The position numbers and the translations under genes were made by a program. A stretch of DNA of 48,523 bases from a virus, in IMG/VR virus record IMGVR_UViG_3300009175_000009, positions 1 to 48,523 of that record, one strand, 5' to 3'. The notes under the pieces were generated by a model. It ran no database searches. It was not told where the DNA came from and saw only the letters and a program-made list of their open reading frames with translations. Shown here piece by piece: positions 38,365 to 46,071 of this stretch (position 1 is the stretch's first letter; each line of letters starts with the position of its first letter).

Positions 38365-38447
38365 GTATTTAGATATGGGCCGACGTTCGGCCCGAACCCA
38401 TCGCCCCTGCTGATTTGCCGACAGGGACGACCAACCGAGGAGATGTC

Positions 38448-38846
38448 ATGGCAAAAGCAAAAGCATCGAAGAGCGAAGACACCGAGGGCGGAACTGCCAC
38501 GGCTGCTCCTGCACGGCGGCGGGCGCAGACAACTGAGGCGGCGAAGCCAGCCAAGGCCGAGAAGCCAAAGGCCGCAGCGGAGTCGAACGGTAAGGCCGAG
38601 AAGCCCATGTCGGGCACGGCAGCGGCGGTGAAGGTTCTCCGCCGGCGTAAGAACAAGGAGATGTCCGCGAACGATCTGTTGACTGCGTGCCAGGAGGCGG
38701 GCTGGAAGCCGGAAGGCAAGACGCCCAAGCAGACCCTGGTCGCCGCAATCCAAAACGAGATCAAGCGTAAGGGTGACAAGGCCCGTTTCGCCAAAGGCGG
38801 CGAGCCCGGCACCTGGAAGCTATCGGAAGTCGGATTGACCGGCTGA
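38448..38846 (+). CDS. HARE-HTH domain protein with Lys/Ala-rich N-terminus
   Basis: GAGGAG precedes ATG 38448; 132 residues. Residues 1-62 are a disordered Lys/Ala/Glu/Pro tail. Residues about 65-128 match the HARE-HTH (HB1/ASXL) winged helix: S-G-T-A-A-A-V-K-V-L-R ... M-S-A-N-D-L-L ... G-K-T-P-K-Q-T-L-V-A-A-I-Q-N-E-I ... R-F-A-K. Histone-like tail plus HTH suggests a chromatin or transcription factor. Such proteins are frequent in planctomycetes. Confidence 0.75.
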   Translation: MAKAKASKSEDTEGGTATAAPARRRAQTTEAAKPAKAEKPKAAAESNGKAEKPMSGTAAAVKVLRRRKNKEMSANDLLTACQEAGWKPEGKTPKQTLVAAIQNEIKRKGDKARFAKGGEPGTWKLSEVGLTG

Positions 38847-38873
38847 TCGATACGCCAACGATTTAGGTTGGTG

Positions 38874-38907
38874 CAGGCTGGACAGAATCATCTTTCTGCC
38901 CAGCCTG
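38874..38907 (+). terminator. Terminator-like hairpin
   Basis: CAGGCTGG (38874-38881) pairs with CCAGCCTG (38900-38907), extended by ACAGAA/TTTCTG, followed by TAGTTGTTTG. Confidence 0.6.
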
Positions 38908-38971
38908 TAGTTGTTTGTGCATGTGTCTAGTGACACGAGGTATTAGAACTTGCAACCACAGGAGAAGTACG

Positions 38972-39673
38972 ATGCCCTTCCGACGACCTAAACGAGAAAG
39001 CGGCTCGGATGTAGTCGCCCGCTGGCTGATCAACAACCCCGATGCGACTCACCGGATGGTTGAAGATCACTTTGAGGTTGATAACCCCGATGCCAATCCA
39101 CCCCGCATTTACCCCAACGGCAAGATGTTTCTGGTCGACGGTAAGATGATCAGAATCACCCTGGGCCATGTTCGCGGAGGACGCAGGAAGCTGATGTCCG
39201 ACCCGTACAAGACCGCAACCCACGTCGGAGCGTCTTCAGCCAAGGCTGTGGTAGCGTCTGACTCGCTGCGAGCCCAGTCATCGGAGAGGAAGGCGTTTGA
39301 TTCCAACGCGAAGTGCCGGGCTAACGCGGGCAAGGCTGGTGTGGGCGTGACCGAGGATACCCGCGCGCTCACGAACGGTACGCCGAAGCCGAGGCCAAAG
39401 CGCAAACGCCGCAAAGACGCCGGGTACGTCAAAGTCGAGGACAGTCCGCTGTTGTCGGCCAAGCCCCCGGTTGCTGCCCCGCCGCCTCGGCAGTTGACGG
39501 TGGCCCCCGACGCCCAGGCTAACGACCTGTCCGAGGTGTTCATCGCCAGCATGAAGGCCCAGATCGCGGCGAAGAATCCGCCTGTGGACGAGGGGGATGA
39601 GATACTGAACCAGGCCACCTTTGATGAACTCGTCGCCCGCCACCGCAGCCGGAATGCGACACGAGGCGTCTGA
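38972..39673 (+). CDS. Hypothetical protein (233 aa)
   Basis: AGGAG precedes ATG 38972. 233 residues; a folded N-terminal 80 residues, then Lys/Arg/Pro-rich low-complexity sequence (PKPRPKRKRRKD) and a helical C-terminus. Probably nucleic-acid associated; no family recognised. Confidence 0.6.
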   Translation: MPFRRPKRESGSDVVARWLINNPDATHRMVEDHFEVDNPDANPPRIYPNGKMFLVDGKMIRITLGHVRGGRRKLMSDPYKTATHVGASSAKAVVASDSLRAQSSERKAFDSNAKCRANAGKAGVGVTEDTRALTNGTPKPRPKRKRRKDAGYVKVEDSPLLSAKPPVAAPPPRQLTVAPDAQANDLSEVFIASMKAQIAAKNPPVDEGDEILNQATFDELVARHRSRNATRGV

Positions 39674-39674
39674 T

Positions 39675-39923
39675 ATGATCACGCCTATTATCAGCGGCCT
39701 GCCGGCAACGCCATGCGATGATCCGAACTGCTATGTCAAGGCCCTTGGCATGGGAGATGCATTCAGCGAATGGATTTGTCCGCACTGTGGGGCTCATTTG
39801 GGAAGCGGTAATATCTGTTTGAACCTGTGCGGACTGAGTTACCCCGCCGCCCGACGTTTCAACGACATCCTGGCTGAGGCTGTTGCCGCAGTTAATAGCC
39901 GTCGCCTGGAAAATCCAGGCTAA
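39675..39923 (+). CDS. Small zinc-ribbon protein (82 aa)
   Basis: GAGG precedes ATG 39675. 82 residues; C-D-D-P-N-C, then I-C-P-H-C-G-A-H, ligands of a zinc ribbon, followed by a helix. Starts 1 nt after the previous stop. Confidence 0.6.
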   Translation: MITPIISGLPATPCDDPNCYVKALGMGDAFSEWICPHCGAHLGSGNICLNLCGLSYPAARRFNDILAEAVAAVNSRRLENPG

Positions 39924-39965
39924 GGATGTATGATCGCGTGTCTGGTTGGGAAAGGAGGATTTCCC

Positions 39966-40373
39966 ATGAAGGCAAAACGCTTCGTCGCCCTGGTTCGGAT
40001 TTGGCGGTTTGTGCCGCCTTGTATCGATCAAGGGACAAACGAGATCGAACACGAAGGTACGATGGTCGTGAACCGGGCGACCACAGTCTGGCCGGTTTGG
40101 CGTGGCTGTACCCGCCAGCCGCTACGATCCCGCGAATACTTCTGGATCACCTATCGCGGGAAACGGTATCCTGTAGACAGGGCCGAGGACGGTGAGGGTG
40201 TGGCGTATGAGGTGCGATTGGCATCCGACGACAACCCATTGACGGCAACACAGCTTGACCGTAAGACGATCACCCGCGAGACGGCCCGCGAAACCGCACT
40301 GGCCCGTGAACTTCTACACCGCGGCCTGGTTGCCAAAGCCAAAACCGGGCGGCAGAAAGGAGGCCGCCGATGA
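39966..40373 (+). CDS. Hypothetical protein (135 aa)
   Basis: AAAGGAGG precedes ATG 39966. 135 residues; beta-rich Trp-containing first half, helical Arg-rich second half. ATGA overlap with the next gene. Confidence 0.6.
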   Translation: MKAKRFVALVRIWRFVPPCIDQGTNEIEHEGTMVVNRATTVWPVWRGCTRQPLRSREYFWITYRGKRYPVDRAEDGEGVAYEVRLASDDNPLTATQLDRKTITRETARETALARELLHRGLVAKAKTGRQKGGRR

Positions 40374-40981
40374 TGCACGTCACAGCACTATTCAAGACAC
40401 CAAAGGATACGACCTGGAGGCCGGTCAGCTACGGCACTGGAAGCAACCTGCGATGGGCGGCACATAGCTGCTTCGTTGCGACAGCAGGCACCGGCATTAC
40501 CTATGAAGAGGTGAAGATCGAGGGCAAGCCCAAGGGCGAGTATGATATGGAGGCCCACGTCACCCGCAAGAACCCTGACGGGAGCGTGGCCGCCGAATGG
40601 CGGATCGTACCATCGCCGGGTTCTCGCCCCGACCCCGATGCCCCCAAGTTCGTACCGCAGCCGCCCCGACCGTCTGTGGCCGATACGCGGGCCAATAGCA
40701 AGGCCCACAAGCCCGCCGTGGCCGCACAGGCGGCCCGCCGTGGCGTGGCAGTGGGTACGGTGGTAGAACGGGCCAAGACGCCCGAACCCGCCGAACTGCC
40801 CCCAATACCGTCGCACGCGTCGGCAGGTTTGGTTCGGCGACCTATCGCCCGCCGCCCCCTGACCCGCAAGTCCCTCGACAACGCCCCGCCAGCCCCGACC
40901 GTTCGCGGTCCATTGCCCCGCCGCAGGCTAACGGTCAGCGGGCAGGCCCAGGCTGGCAGGACTATCGTGGAATACGACTGA
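40370..40981 (+). CDS. Hypothetical protein with Pro/Arg-rich C-terminus (203 aa)
   Basis: ATGA-coupled. 203 residues; beta-like first 80, then long Pro/Ala/Arg-rich sequence with repeated R-R-P-x-x-R-K and L-P-R-R-R-L-T-V motifs. No family recognised. Confidence 0.6.
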   Translation: MMHVTALFKTPKDTTWRPVSYGTGSNLRWAAHSCFVATAGTGITYEEVKIEGKPKGEYDMEAHVTRKNPDGSVAAEWRIVPSPGSRPDPDAPKFVPQPPRPSVADTRANSKAHKPAVAAQAARRGVAVGTVVERAKTPEPAELPPIPSHASAGLVRRPIARRPLTRKSLDNAPPAPTVRGPLPRRRLTVSGQAQAGRTIVEYD

Positions 40982-41007
40982 AATCCGCGAATTCAAATTT
41001 TGGCAAT

Positions 41008-41028
41008 TGGCACGGCGGTTGCATGATA
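41008..41028 (+). promoter_or_regulatory. Sigma-54-type promoter (best match)
   Basis: TGGCACG-GCGG-TTGCATGATA, identical to the -24/-12 consensus, preceded by GAATTC. The 200-nt leader to 41227 has only short hairpins (CACTTC/GAAGTG) and no gene. Confidence 0.88.
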
Positions 41029-41226
41029 CTACCCACAGAGCCGCGAGGCTAAACAACCCGACAACCCAGATGTTTTCCTGCTCCTTCAAATGCGGTGCCG
41101 CGAGGCTGCCTACAATCGGGGATAGTATGGCCCCAACCGCACAACTCGGCGAGGGTTGCACTTCTGAAACGAAGTGGGGAGCAGAAAGACCTCTGGGTAA
41201 ACCCTGAAAGCAGAAGGAAGAATACC

Positions 41227-41556
41227 ATGCCCTGGCGCGAAGTGATCACCGACGAGGATACGCCTGAGTACGCCTTGTTCCTGGCCTTGGACAACCAAGC
41301 CTTTATGTTCCGCAGCGTCGATGCCCTTGTGGCGAAGACTTGCCGTCCCGCCGAGTGGATCCGCGAAGTGGTCGCGGCCCACCCCGATTTGGTTCGCCGT
41401 AGCAACGGCCAGCGTGAAACCTACGGGTTGGTCGAGCGAATCGGCAACCTGGAGCCCGCCCCCGTCTCGGCCCATTACGAGCAGCCGATGGTGAACGACA
41501 ACCTCGGCGAGGTCGAGGACGAGGTCACCCCGCCCGACGCAGACGGCGAACTGTAG
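41227..41556 (+). CDS. Hypothetical protein with G-E-L tail (109 aa)
   Basis: AGGAAG precedes ATG 41227. 109 residues; central HTH-like helices (RPAEWIREVVAAHPDLVRRSNG) and acidic C-terminus ending D-A-D-G-E-L. Monocistronic between two sigma-54 promoters. Confidence 0.65.
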   Translation: MPWREVITDEDTPEYALFLALDNQAFMFRSVDALVAKTCRPAEWIREVVAAHPDLVRRSNGQRETYGLVERIGNLEPAPVSAHYEQPMVNDNLGEVEDEVTPPDADGEL

Positions 41557-41569
41557 AATTGAATGCGAC

Positions 41570-41590
41570 TGGCACGGCGGTTGCATGATA
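41570..41590 (+). promoter_or_regulatory. Sigma-54-type promoter of the amidoligase gene
   Basis: TGGCACG-GCGG-TTGCATGATA, consensus match. Confidence 0.88.
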
Positions 41591-41659
41591 CTACGGTAGA
41601 AACCAAACCCGCCCGCCCGCGAGACCCAAACGCGGGCGGGCCTAACCGAGAGCAGAAAC

Positions 41660-42535
41660 ATGAACGCGAATGAGCTGACCTTTGGTGTTGAGATCGAGAC
41701 CCTTGCGGGCCAAGACGCCCGCAACGCTGGCCTGCGGGTCGGAGCTTACGGGTCGCCAGTTCAGGTTCCCTACCTGCCGCACGGATGGCGGTGCAAGGGG
41801 GACGGCAGCATTAGCTGCAACAACAGCAACCAGAACGCCTGCGAGGTGATCAGCCCGATTCTTCGCGGTGCGGCGGGGATGGCCCAAGTGGTCGCCGCCT
41901 GCCAAGCCCTGCGGGAAAAAGGTCATATCGTCAACACGACCTGCGGCGTCCACGTCCATATCGGATGGGACCAGAGCCGCAGCGAGGTGAACGCGGAAAG
42001 CCTGAAACGTCTCATCACGATAGTGGCATACCTTGAGAAGGGACTGTACGCGATCACGGGCACGAAGGCTCGCGAGCGAGGACGCTACAGCAAGCCGGTG
42101 CGGCAGTACCTGCGACCAACGCAGGTGCAGCGTCACGCTACCTCCGACCGCTACCACGCTTTGAACCTCGCCAACATTCGGCCCGGTGGCAAGCAGACGG
42201 TCGAGTTCCGAATCTTCAGCGGCAGCATTTCTGCCACGAAGATAGTCGGGTGGATTCAGGTTTGCCTGGGCATCGTCGAGCGAGCCCAAAACGGCAAGCG
42301 ATGCCCAGCTTGGTCGCCCAAGCCCCTGCAAGGTGGCTGGCGGAAGAAGGGCGAGGGCGCGGGTGAGTGCGAGCGTCTCCTCGGCTACCTTGCCTGGGCT
42401 GAAGCCTATGCACGGCGGCACGGCGGAAACAAGTACGGCTTGATCGCCCCCGACCTGATTCCTGCCGACACGATCATGGCCGAGTTTCGCCGCCTTGCCA
42501 AACGCTACGATAGCGAGGCCCGCGACGAGTTGTAA
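41660..42535 (+). CDS. Putative amidoligase
   Basis: 291 residues. F-G-V-E-I-E at the N-terminus, D-G-S-I near 50, E-V-I-S-P-I-L near 63 and C-G-V-H-V-H-I-G near 96 match the amidoligase (PF12224, glutamine-synthetase/GCS2-like) fold, with V-E-F-R-I-F later in the core. These enzymes use ATP to form amide bonds between amino acids or to protein carboxylates. A glutamine amidotransferase two genes on could supply ammonia. Ends R-D-E-L, close to the G-E-L tail family. Confidence 0.8.
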   Translation: MNANELTFGVEIETLAGQDARNAGLRVGAYGSPVQVPYLPHGWRCKGDGSISCNNSNQNACEVISPILRGAAGMAQVVAACQALREKGHIVNTTCGVHVHIGWDQSRSEVNAESLKRLITIVAYLEKGLYAITGTKARERGRYSKPVRQYLRPTQVQRHATSDRYHALNLANIRPGGKQTVEFRIFSGSISATKIVGWIQVCLGIVERAQNGKRCPAWSPKPLQGGWRKKGEGAGECERLLGYLAWAEAYARRHGGNKYGLIAPDLIPADTIMAEFRRLAKRYDSEARDEL

Positions 42536-42540
42536 ACCAA

Positions 42541-42561
42541 AGGCACACCAGATGCATGGTA
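42541..42561 (+). promoter_or_regulatory. Sigma-54-type promoter, diverged
   Basis: AGGCACACCAGATGCATGGTA: GG-N10-GC kept, downstream element CATGGTA. Drives 42633. Confidence 0.65.
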
Positions 42562-42632
42562 GTGTCTAGAGAAGCCCGCCCGCACCCACGGGCCTTACCG
42601 AACCAAACCCATAGAGCAGAAGGACGAGTATC

Positions 42633-42839
42633 ATGTGTGAAGAACAGGAAATTCGCAGTTACGATGAGGGTCTGGAAGTTAGCGTGATGTCAGTCGAAGA
42701 CTATTCGGACGAAGTTTCGGACGAATATGCTGATCGACTGGTTGTCGTAATAACCAACGCGGACTGCGTGACGCATTCCGCCGATCTGCAAGACCTGATC
42801 GACTGGGTAAAGCAGAATCGCCCAGATATGCTGAAGTAA
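42633..42839 (+). CDS. Small acidic protein (68 aa)
   Basis: AGAAGGACGAGTATC precedes the ATG. 68 residues, net strongly negative; alternating strands and a C-terminal helix. Acidic small phage proteins often bind host enzymes; no family recognised. Confidence 0.55.
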   Translation: MCEEQEIRSYDEGLEVSVMSVEDYSDEVSDEYADRLVVVITNADCVTHSADLQDLIDWVKQNRPDMLK

Positions 42840-42858
42840 GTGTGCCCGTGATGGCTAG

Positions 42859-42887
42859 TTGACTAATCGCGGACACCCGTCTAGAAT
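42859..42887 (+). promoter_or_regulatory. Sigma-70-like promoter of HNH gene
   Basis: TTGACT, 17 nt, TAGAAT, 17 nt before the start codon at 42905. The promoter region overlaps an imperfect hairpin (GTGCCCGTGAT with ATCGCGGACAC). Confidence 0.7.
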
Positions 42888-42904
42888 AGCTGTAGGAGGA
42901 CGTT

Positions 42905-43519
42905 ATGAAACGCCGAACGCAGCCAGACGAATGTATGACTGAGGGATGCCGCTGCAAAGCCCTGTCGCGGGGCCTGTGCCCGCCGTGTTACGCGAGAGTG
43001 AGCAGGCTGGTACAACTAGGCCAGACGACCTGGAACGTCGAGGTGTCCGCAGGGCGGGCTATACCGGCCCGCGACAACCACGGAGAAAGCGGGACAAGGC
43101 TGCACGATATTTGGGAAGGGATACGAGGCCGCTGCTACAACCGTAACAGTACCAGCTATCGGCACTACGGAGCCCAAGGGATACGGATGTGCCGATCATG
43201 GCACCGCTACCTGAACTTCAGGGATTGGGCACTGGCGAACGGCTACCGCGACGGGCTGGTATGCGACCGCAAGGACGGAAGGAAGAATTATACTCCCGGC
43301 AACTGCCGGTGGGTTACGCAGGCTGAGAATGTCCGCAACAATTTGAACGTGGAGTGGTTCACGGCCTGGGGCGAAACGAAAACGGTGGGTCAGTGGTTTC
43401 AGGACGCACGGTGCGTGTTGGATAATGAAAGTACGCTGCGAATGCGGATTGCTCACGGATGGGATGTGGAAAAATCGATTACAAAACCGGCCAGGGCTTA
43501 TGGCACGCGAAGTGCATGA
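42905..43519 (+). CDS. HNH-type endonuclease
   Basis: AGGAGG precedes the ATG; 204 residues. N-terminal zinc finger (CMTEGCRCKALSRGLCPPC), then the family core W-E-G-I-R-G-R-C-Y-N, H-Y-G-A-Q-G-I-R-M-C-R-S-W, V-C-D-R-K-D-G-R-K-N-Y and C-R-W-V-T...N-V-R-N-N, and a C-terminal helical region. Free-standing homing-type nuclease; its end G-T-R-S-A-stop is encoded by the sigma-54 promoter at 43501. Confidence 0.8.
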   Translation: MKRRTQPDECMTEGCRCKALSRGLCPPCYARVSRLVQLGQTTWNVEVSAGRAIPARDNHGESGTRLHDIWEGIRGRCYNRNSTSYRHYGAQGIRMCRSWHRYLNFRDWALANGYRDGLVCDRKDGRKNYTPGNCRWVTQAENVRNNLNVEWFTAWGETKTVGQWFQDARCVLDNESTLRMRIAHGWDVEKSITKPARAYGTRSA

Positions 43520-43521
43520 TA
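43501..43521 (+). promoter_or_regulatory. Sigma-54-type promoter of the amidotransferase gene
   Basis: TGGCACGCGAAGTGCATGATA, GG-N10-GC. Confidence 0.82.
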
Positions 43522-43567
43522 TAGCCAGCAGGAAAGAACAATACACCATATTGAAAGGAAGATTACT

Positions 43568-44248
43568 GTGTGCGGAATCAGTGGCTTTATCAGTCAAGAC
43601 GGGCGCGGCCCGCACATCGAAACCCTGAAGAAGATCATTCTCGCGTGCGAAGCACGCCGTGGCGGTCACGCCGCAGGGCTGGCCTGGATCGATCAGCAGG
43701 GTGAGCTTCACGCCTGGAAGCGACCGGGCGAATTCGCCAGCAACAACGGTGCGGACGTCGATCAGGTTGACGGGGCACTGGCGGTTGTAGCCCATGCTCG
43801 GTGGGCGACGCACGGTAACGTCCAGATTAACGAGAACAACCATCCGCACAAAGCGGGTCGCGGCTGGCTCGTCCACAACGGTGTGGTGCATAACTACCGC
43901 GAACTGGCGGCACAGTACAAGCTGGAATTGCAGACCGAGTGCGATAGCGAAGTCCTCGGCAAGCTCATCCAGCACTGGCCTGGAAGCCTCGCCGACCGAG
44001 CCAAGTGGGCTGCGGAGCAAACGACCGGCCCGCTGGCGGTGATGGGCCTTTGGGCCAACCCGGTGCGGCTGCTCTTGGTGAAGTCGGGCAACCCGCTAGT
44101 CTTCTCGCGAGTCAAGCGAGGGTACTACATCAGCAGCGTCACGGACGGGATTCCGGGCGTAGTCAAAACGGTTCCCGACGACTTCGTTGACGTTCTGCGG
44201 TTTCCCACCATCAAAAGCGAGGCCGCGACCGCCGCAGTTACGCTGTAA
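43568..44248 (+). CDS. Class II glutamine amidotransferase
   Basis: GTG 43568 after GAAAGGAAG; the start is fixed by M-C-G-I-S-G, where Cys2 becomes the N-terminal nucleophile. R-G-G-H-A-A-G, A-R-W-A-T-H-G, N-N-H-P-H and L-V-H-N-G-V-V-H-N-Y are the core Ntn-hydrolase motifs, and D-S-E-V follows. 226 residues, glutaminase domain only: it would release ammonia from glutamine, possibly for the amidoligase encoded at 41660. No synthetase domain. Confidence 0.88.
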   Translation: MCGISGFISQDGRGPHIETLKKIILACEARRGGHAAGLAWIDQQGELHAWKRPGEFASNNGADVDQVDGALAVVAHARWATHGNVQINENNHPHKAGRGWLVHNGVVHNYRELAAQYKLELQTECDSEVLGKLIQHWPGSLADRAKWAAEQTTGPLAVMGLWANPVRLLLVKSGNPLVFSRVKRGYYISSVTDGIPGVVKTVPDDFVDVLRFPTIKSEAATAAVTL

Positions 44249-44307
44249 GTCTTGGCACGATTTAACGTACTACATTTACTCTAATTGCGAATCTGTAAGG
44301 AGAAGTT

Positions 44308-44547
44308 ATGAATATCGAGACTGAACTTTTGCAGGCAACTGGACAACACCCACGTGGTGCGGAAGAGACCGAGCAGGTCTACTTGAATCGAATCGCATGG
44401 GCTGTCGATGACATGCCCGAGTCGGTGTGGGATGCCTTGTCACAGGATGCCAAGGACTGGTTCAATTCAGCGTCCGATGTTTACGATGAGTGTAAGCAGA
44501 TTCCGGCGGGTGCCGTTCTGCCGACGTTCGACGCGGTTGGATCATGA
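44308..44547 (+). CDS. Small protein, paralogue of 45075-45482 (79 aa)
   Basis: AAGGAG precedes the ATG. 79 residues: I-E-T-E-L-L-Q-A-T-G ... Y-L-N-R-I-A ... W-D-A-L-S-Q-D-A-K-D-W-F-N. Similar to the N-terminal half of 45075-45482, so the pair arose by duplication. The pattern occurs as a short helical module in phage proteins; role unknown. A degenerate TGGCACG without the -12 GC lies upstream at 44253. Confidence 0.6.
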   Translation: MNIETELLQATGQHPRGAEETEQVYLNRIAWAVDDMPESVWDALSQDAKDWFNSASDVYDECKQIPAGAVLPTFDAVGS

Positions 44548-44589
44548 TTTGGGCGAATTCTTCGGCAGCAAGATAAATGGAGCAAGATC

Positions 44590-45078
44590 ATGAGCAAGTT
44601 CAAGTTGTGGCCAGGGCGGGTGCAGACGGTGGTTGGGGTGGTGTTCTACCTCTATCTGATGTTCGTCTGCATTCGCGGCCCGTGGTGGTCGAAGCTGGTT
44701 GCTGTGATCTTCGCCCTGTACGCAGTCAATGTGGTTGCGAGTCTGGCCCTGCACCGCACGGCGTGGTATACGAAGTCCACGAGCAGGGGTTGGTGGTATC
44801 GGTGGGCCTTCCGCCGCCTTCGTTTTAAGATGAAGCAGATCTTACCCGACCATGCCTTGTTGTCTTACCCTTGGGCTATTTTTGTTGAGCTAGAAATACC
44901 TGCGATCTTCGAGCAAGGCGGCCTGCCGGCAGTACGCGAGGCCATCGATGGATGGGGTGAGAAGCAGGAGAAGGCGTTCGACGCGATGATCCACAAGGTA
45001 TGCGAGAAGCATTTCGCAACCGAGTCTATACTCGATGACGACTTCGTGCTGACGCCCGACGAGGATGAATCACCATGA
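44590..45078 (+). CDS. Membrane protein with two N-terminal TM segments (162 aa)
   Basis: 162 residues; residues about 12-32 and 34-54 are hydrophobic and separated by a short W-W-S-K loop, followed by a basic juxtamembrane stretch and a helical cytoplasmic domain ending in an acidic tail (DDDFVLTPDEDE). Inner-membrane protein, topology probably N-in/C-in. Possible exclusion or lysis-control function, not shown. ATGA overlap with the next gene. Confidence 0.65.
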   Translation: MSKFKLWPGRVQTVVGVVFYLYLMFVCIRGPWWSKLVAVIFALYAVNVVASLALHRTAWYTKSTSRGWWYRWAFRRLRFKMKQILPDHALLSYPWAIFVELEIPAIFEQGGLPAVREAIDGWGEKQEKAFDAMIHKVCEKHFATESILDDDFVLTPDEDESP

Positions 45079-45482
45079 GCGTCGAAAGTGAAATCCTGGC
45101 CGCGACAAACCAGGTTGGTCGCCGCCCGACCGAGGACGAGCAAGATTACCTGAAGCGAATCAGCCAAGCCACGTTCGATCTGTCACCGACAGTATGGAAC
45201 CGCATGTCGGAACAGGCTCGCAGGTGGTCTTACGATTCGGTTGTGGCTCAGGACGGAAACGGCGTGTTACCGCCGATGCCCGTCACGCCGAAGAGCAAGT
45301 TTGGCGAGGCCCACATCGAAATGCTTCAGGAGGCCATCCAGCAGGCACTAGACCGCGTGGCCATCGAGTTTTTGACCAGTAGCGACCGCTTCCGCAACCT
45401 CGACCTGAACTTCGACGTGGGTGTAGGTATCACCAGCGGTGAACGCAGCGTGACCTTCAAGGTCGAAGCAACAACCCCGTAA
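45075..45482 (+). CDS. Hypothetical protein, paralogue of 44308-44547 (135 aa)
   Basis: ATGA-coupled. 135 residues: the first 70 (V-E-S-E-I-L-A-A-T-N ... W-N-R-M-S-E-Q-A) repeat the 44308 protein, the rest is a beta-like extension. The following 45490-45575 is gene-free and holds an 11-bp inverted repeat (CCCGTGCCGAG/CTCGGCACGGG), probably a terminator or leader hairpin. Confidence 0.6.
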   Translation: MSVESEILAATNQVGRRPTEDEQDYLKRISQATFDLSPTVWNRMSEQARRWSYDSVVAQDGNGVLPPMPVTPKSKFGEAHIEMLQEAIQQALDRVAIEFLTSSDRFRNLDLNFDVGVGITSGERSVTFKVEATTP

Positions 45483-45584
45483 CCAACGAACTTCTGCTCC
45501 CCGTGCCGAGATGCCTTGGGCGGCATACGGTTGGCGAAAGCCAGCCGACCTCGGCACGGGTATTTAAACAATGGAGACCGTATC

Positions 45585-45986
45585 ATGCCCCGCACAGCCG
45601 ACCTCGCTCCCATGCCCGACGATTGGGCACCCTGGTGTACTGACTACGACCGCCGCCGAGCCTGGGAGCAGCACCTGAAGCTGACCGCCGCCATGCAACG
45701 CGAGAACGAGCAACTGCGGAAGCACGCCGCGAAGCTGCCCCGTCGCCAGTATATGGCATCAGCGACGACCGGCGAACGCAGCCTGCTGAACGCTGCGGTG
45801 GAGACGTTCACCGATTTCGGCGAGGAGGGCCGCAAGACCAGAATTGGCCAGCACCTGACCATCGCTACGGCCTTAACGCAGTACGCCCGCCTGTGGAATA
45901 CCTATGGGCGGCTTCACGGCTTCCGGGTCTGGCAGGAGGAGACCGAACTGGGCAAACAGCAGCGTCTGGCCCGCCGCCGAAAATGA
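45585..45986 (+). CDS. Hypothetical helical protein (133 aa)
   Basis: GGAG precedes ATG 45585. 133 residues, Arg/Gln/Leu-rich helices, probable coiled coil between residues 25 and 50. No family recognised. Confidence 0.6.
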   Translation: MPRTADLAPMPDDWAPWCTDYDRRRAWEQHLKLTAAMQRENEQLRKHAAKLPRRQYMASATTGERSLLNAAVETFTDFGEEGRKTRIGQHLTIATALTQYARLWNTYGRLHGFRVWQEETELGKQQRLARRRK

Positions 45987-45993
45987 ATCCGAA

Positions 45994-46014
45994 CGGCACA
46001 CGGGTTGCATGATA
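45994..46014 (+). promoter_or_regulatory. Sigma-54-type promoter
   Basis: CGGCACACGGGTTGCATGATA, GG-N10-GC. Drives the operon from 46072 to 47973. Confidence 0.82.
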
Positions 46015-46071
46015 TGACCTGCGATAGCGAGGCCGACCGGCCCGCGACGAAACACCGCAAGGAAAGCTACC

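Noticed and set aside
42216-42413. Antisense open frame within the amidoligase gene
   Set aside because: Composition follows the complementary codons of the clearly recognised enzyme.
44253-44275. A 21st sigma-54 promoter (TGGCACGATTTAACGTACTAC)
   Set aside because: The -24 box is good but the -12 GC at 10 nt spacing is missing and CATGATA is absent.
45545-45570. Sigma-54 site in CTCGGCACGGGTATTTAAAC
   Set aside because: No GC at the right distance; the sequence is the right arm of an inverted repeat with CCCGTGCCGAG.
8922-46014. CRISPR array or phage-wide direct repeats
   Set aside because: The repeated 21-nt unit is dispersed, lies upstream of genes, occurs on both strands and fits promoter geometry.
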